A stretch of 64,000 nucleotides of DNA from Aquarana catesbeiana (Eukaryota; Chordata; Amphibia; Anura; Ranidae): NCBI RefSeq assembly GCF_042186555.1, contig NC_133334.1, positions 214,210,720-214,274,719 of the forward strand, given 5' to 3'. A program made the position numbers and the translations under genes. The notes below the pieces were generated by a model. The model was given only the letters and a program-made list of their open reading frames with translations. It was not told the origin of the DNA and searched no databases. Positions 63,953 through 64,000 of the stretch are shown here, piece by piece (the stretch's first letter is position 1; each line of letters begins with the position of its first letter).

Positions 63953-64000
63953 GAATTACACCCCAAAACATTCTGTTGTACCTCCTGAGTATGGGGATAC
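63953..64000 (+). repeat. Start of another copy of the 29.1-29.9 kb repeat, cut by the window edge
   Basis: 'ccccaaaacattctgttgta' and 'cctcctgagtatggggatac' match 'cccaaaatacattctgttac' / 'tcctgagtacggggatacca' near 29207-29250. Confidence 0.6.

Overview
The window looks like a piece of an anuran amphibian genome, most likely a ranoid frog. Genes are sparse and introns are large. The DNA is packed with Tc1/mariner, piggyBac, hAT-like and other MITEs, CR1-type LINEs, DIRS-like retroelements and Penelope-like elements (PLEs), with long (TA)n/(TG)n microsatellites. The species call is inference from this repeat mix; nothing in the window proves it.

I can support one host gene, on the + strand: an orthologue of human C11orf24. 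That protein is a mucin-like type I membrane protein reported to cycle between Golgi and plasma membrane. Three coding exons at 13964-14102, 17054-17167 and 53685-54874 join in matching phase (1/1) to an open frame of 480 codons. It encodes a signal peptide, a short six-cysteine region, two RRKR sites, a long Thr/Ser-rich stalk, one membrane segment and a C-terminal tail that is nearly invariant in vertebrates. The second coding intron is about 36.5 kb and holds most of the mobile DNA described here. A spliced 5' non-coding part precedes the ATG (acceptor at 13908-13909). A possible upstream exon lies at 10455-10525.

Layout. 0.4-13.1 kb: MITEs, TTAA-flanked piggyBac-like non-autonomous elements, a LINE ORF1-like fragment (5.2-5.8 kb) and a Tc1-like element with both ends (11351-13093). 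13.1-17.2 kb: first two coding exons, MITEs and a minisatellite. 17.2-31.3 kb: a Tc1 remnant, piggyBac-like elements, CR1 (minus) at 21.5-22.6 kb, and a DIRS-like remnant split by a palindromic insertion (24.3-26.2 kb). 31.4-37.9 kb: a very large PLE inverted dimer carrying a GIY-YIG endonuclease domain. 37.9-40.8 kb: a piggyBac transposase pseudogene. 41.1-44.7 kb: CR1 (minus) with two sister MITEs in or beside it. 45.2-46.7 kb and 50.9-53.4 kb: two further palindromes. 53.7-54.9 kb: last coding exon. 57-63 kb: a Tc1 remnant, a piggyBac-like element split by a palindrome, a hAT MITE with its target duplication, and a last palindrome at 62.2-63.1 kb.

The most striking pattern is a set of head-to-head inverted-repeat insertions (24.9, 32-37, 45, 51-53, 58.5 and 62 kb). 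Four have perfect 14-21 bp flanking direct repeats. Arms of four carry outward-pointing motifs that resemble the hammerhead ribozyme core (CTGANGA, a short stem II, GAAA, then a tiny stem III ending GTC). PLEs are known to carry hammerhead ribozymes and a GIY-YIG endonuclease, so the set is best read as inverted, 5'-truncated PLE dimers. One is a 1,228-bp-arm palindrome with only a 2-nt centre.
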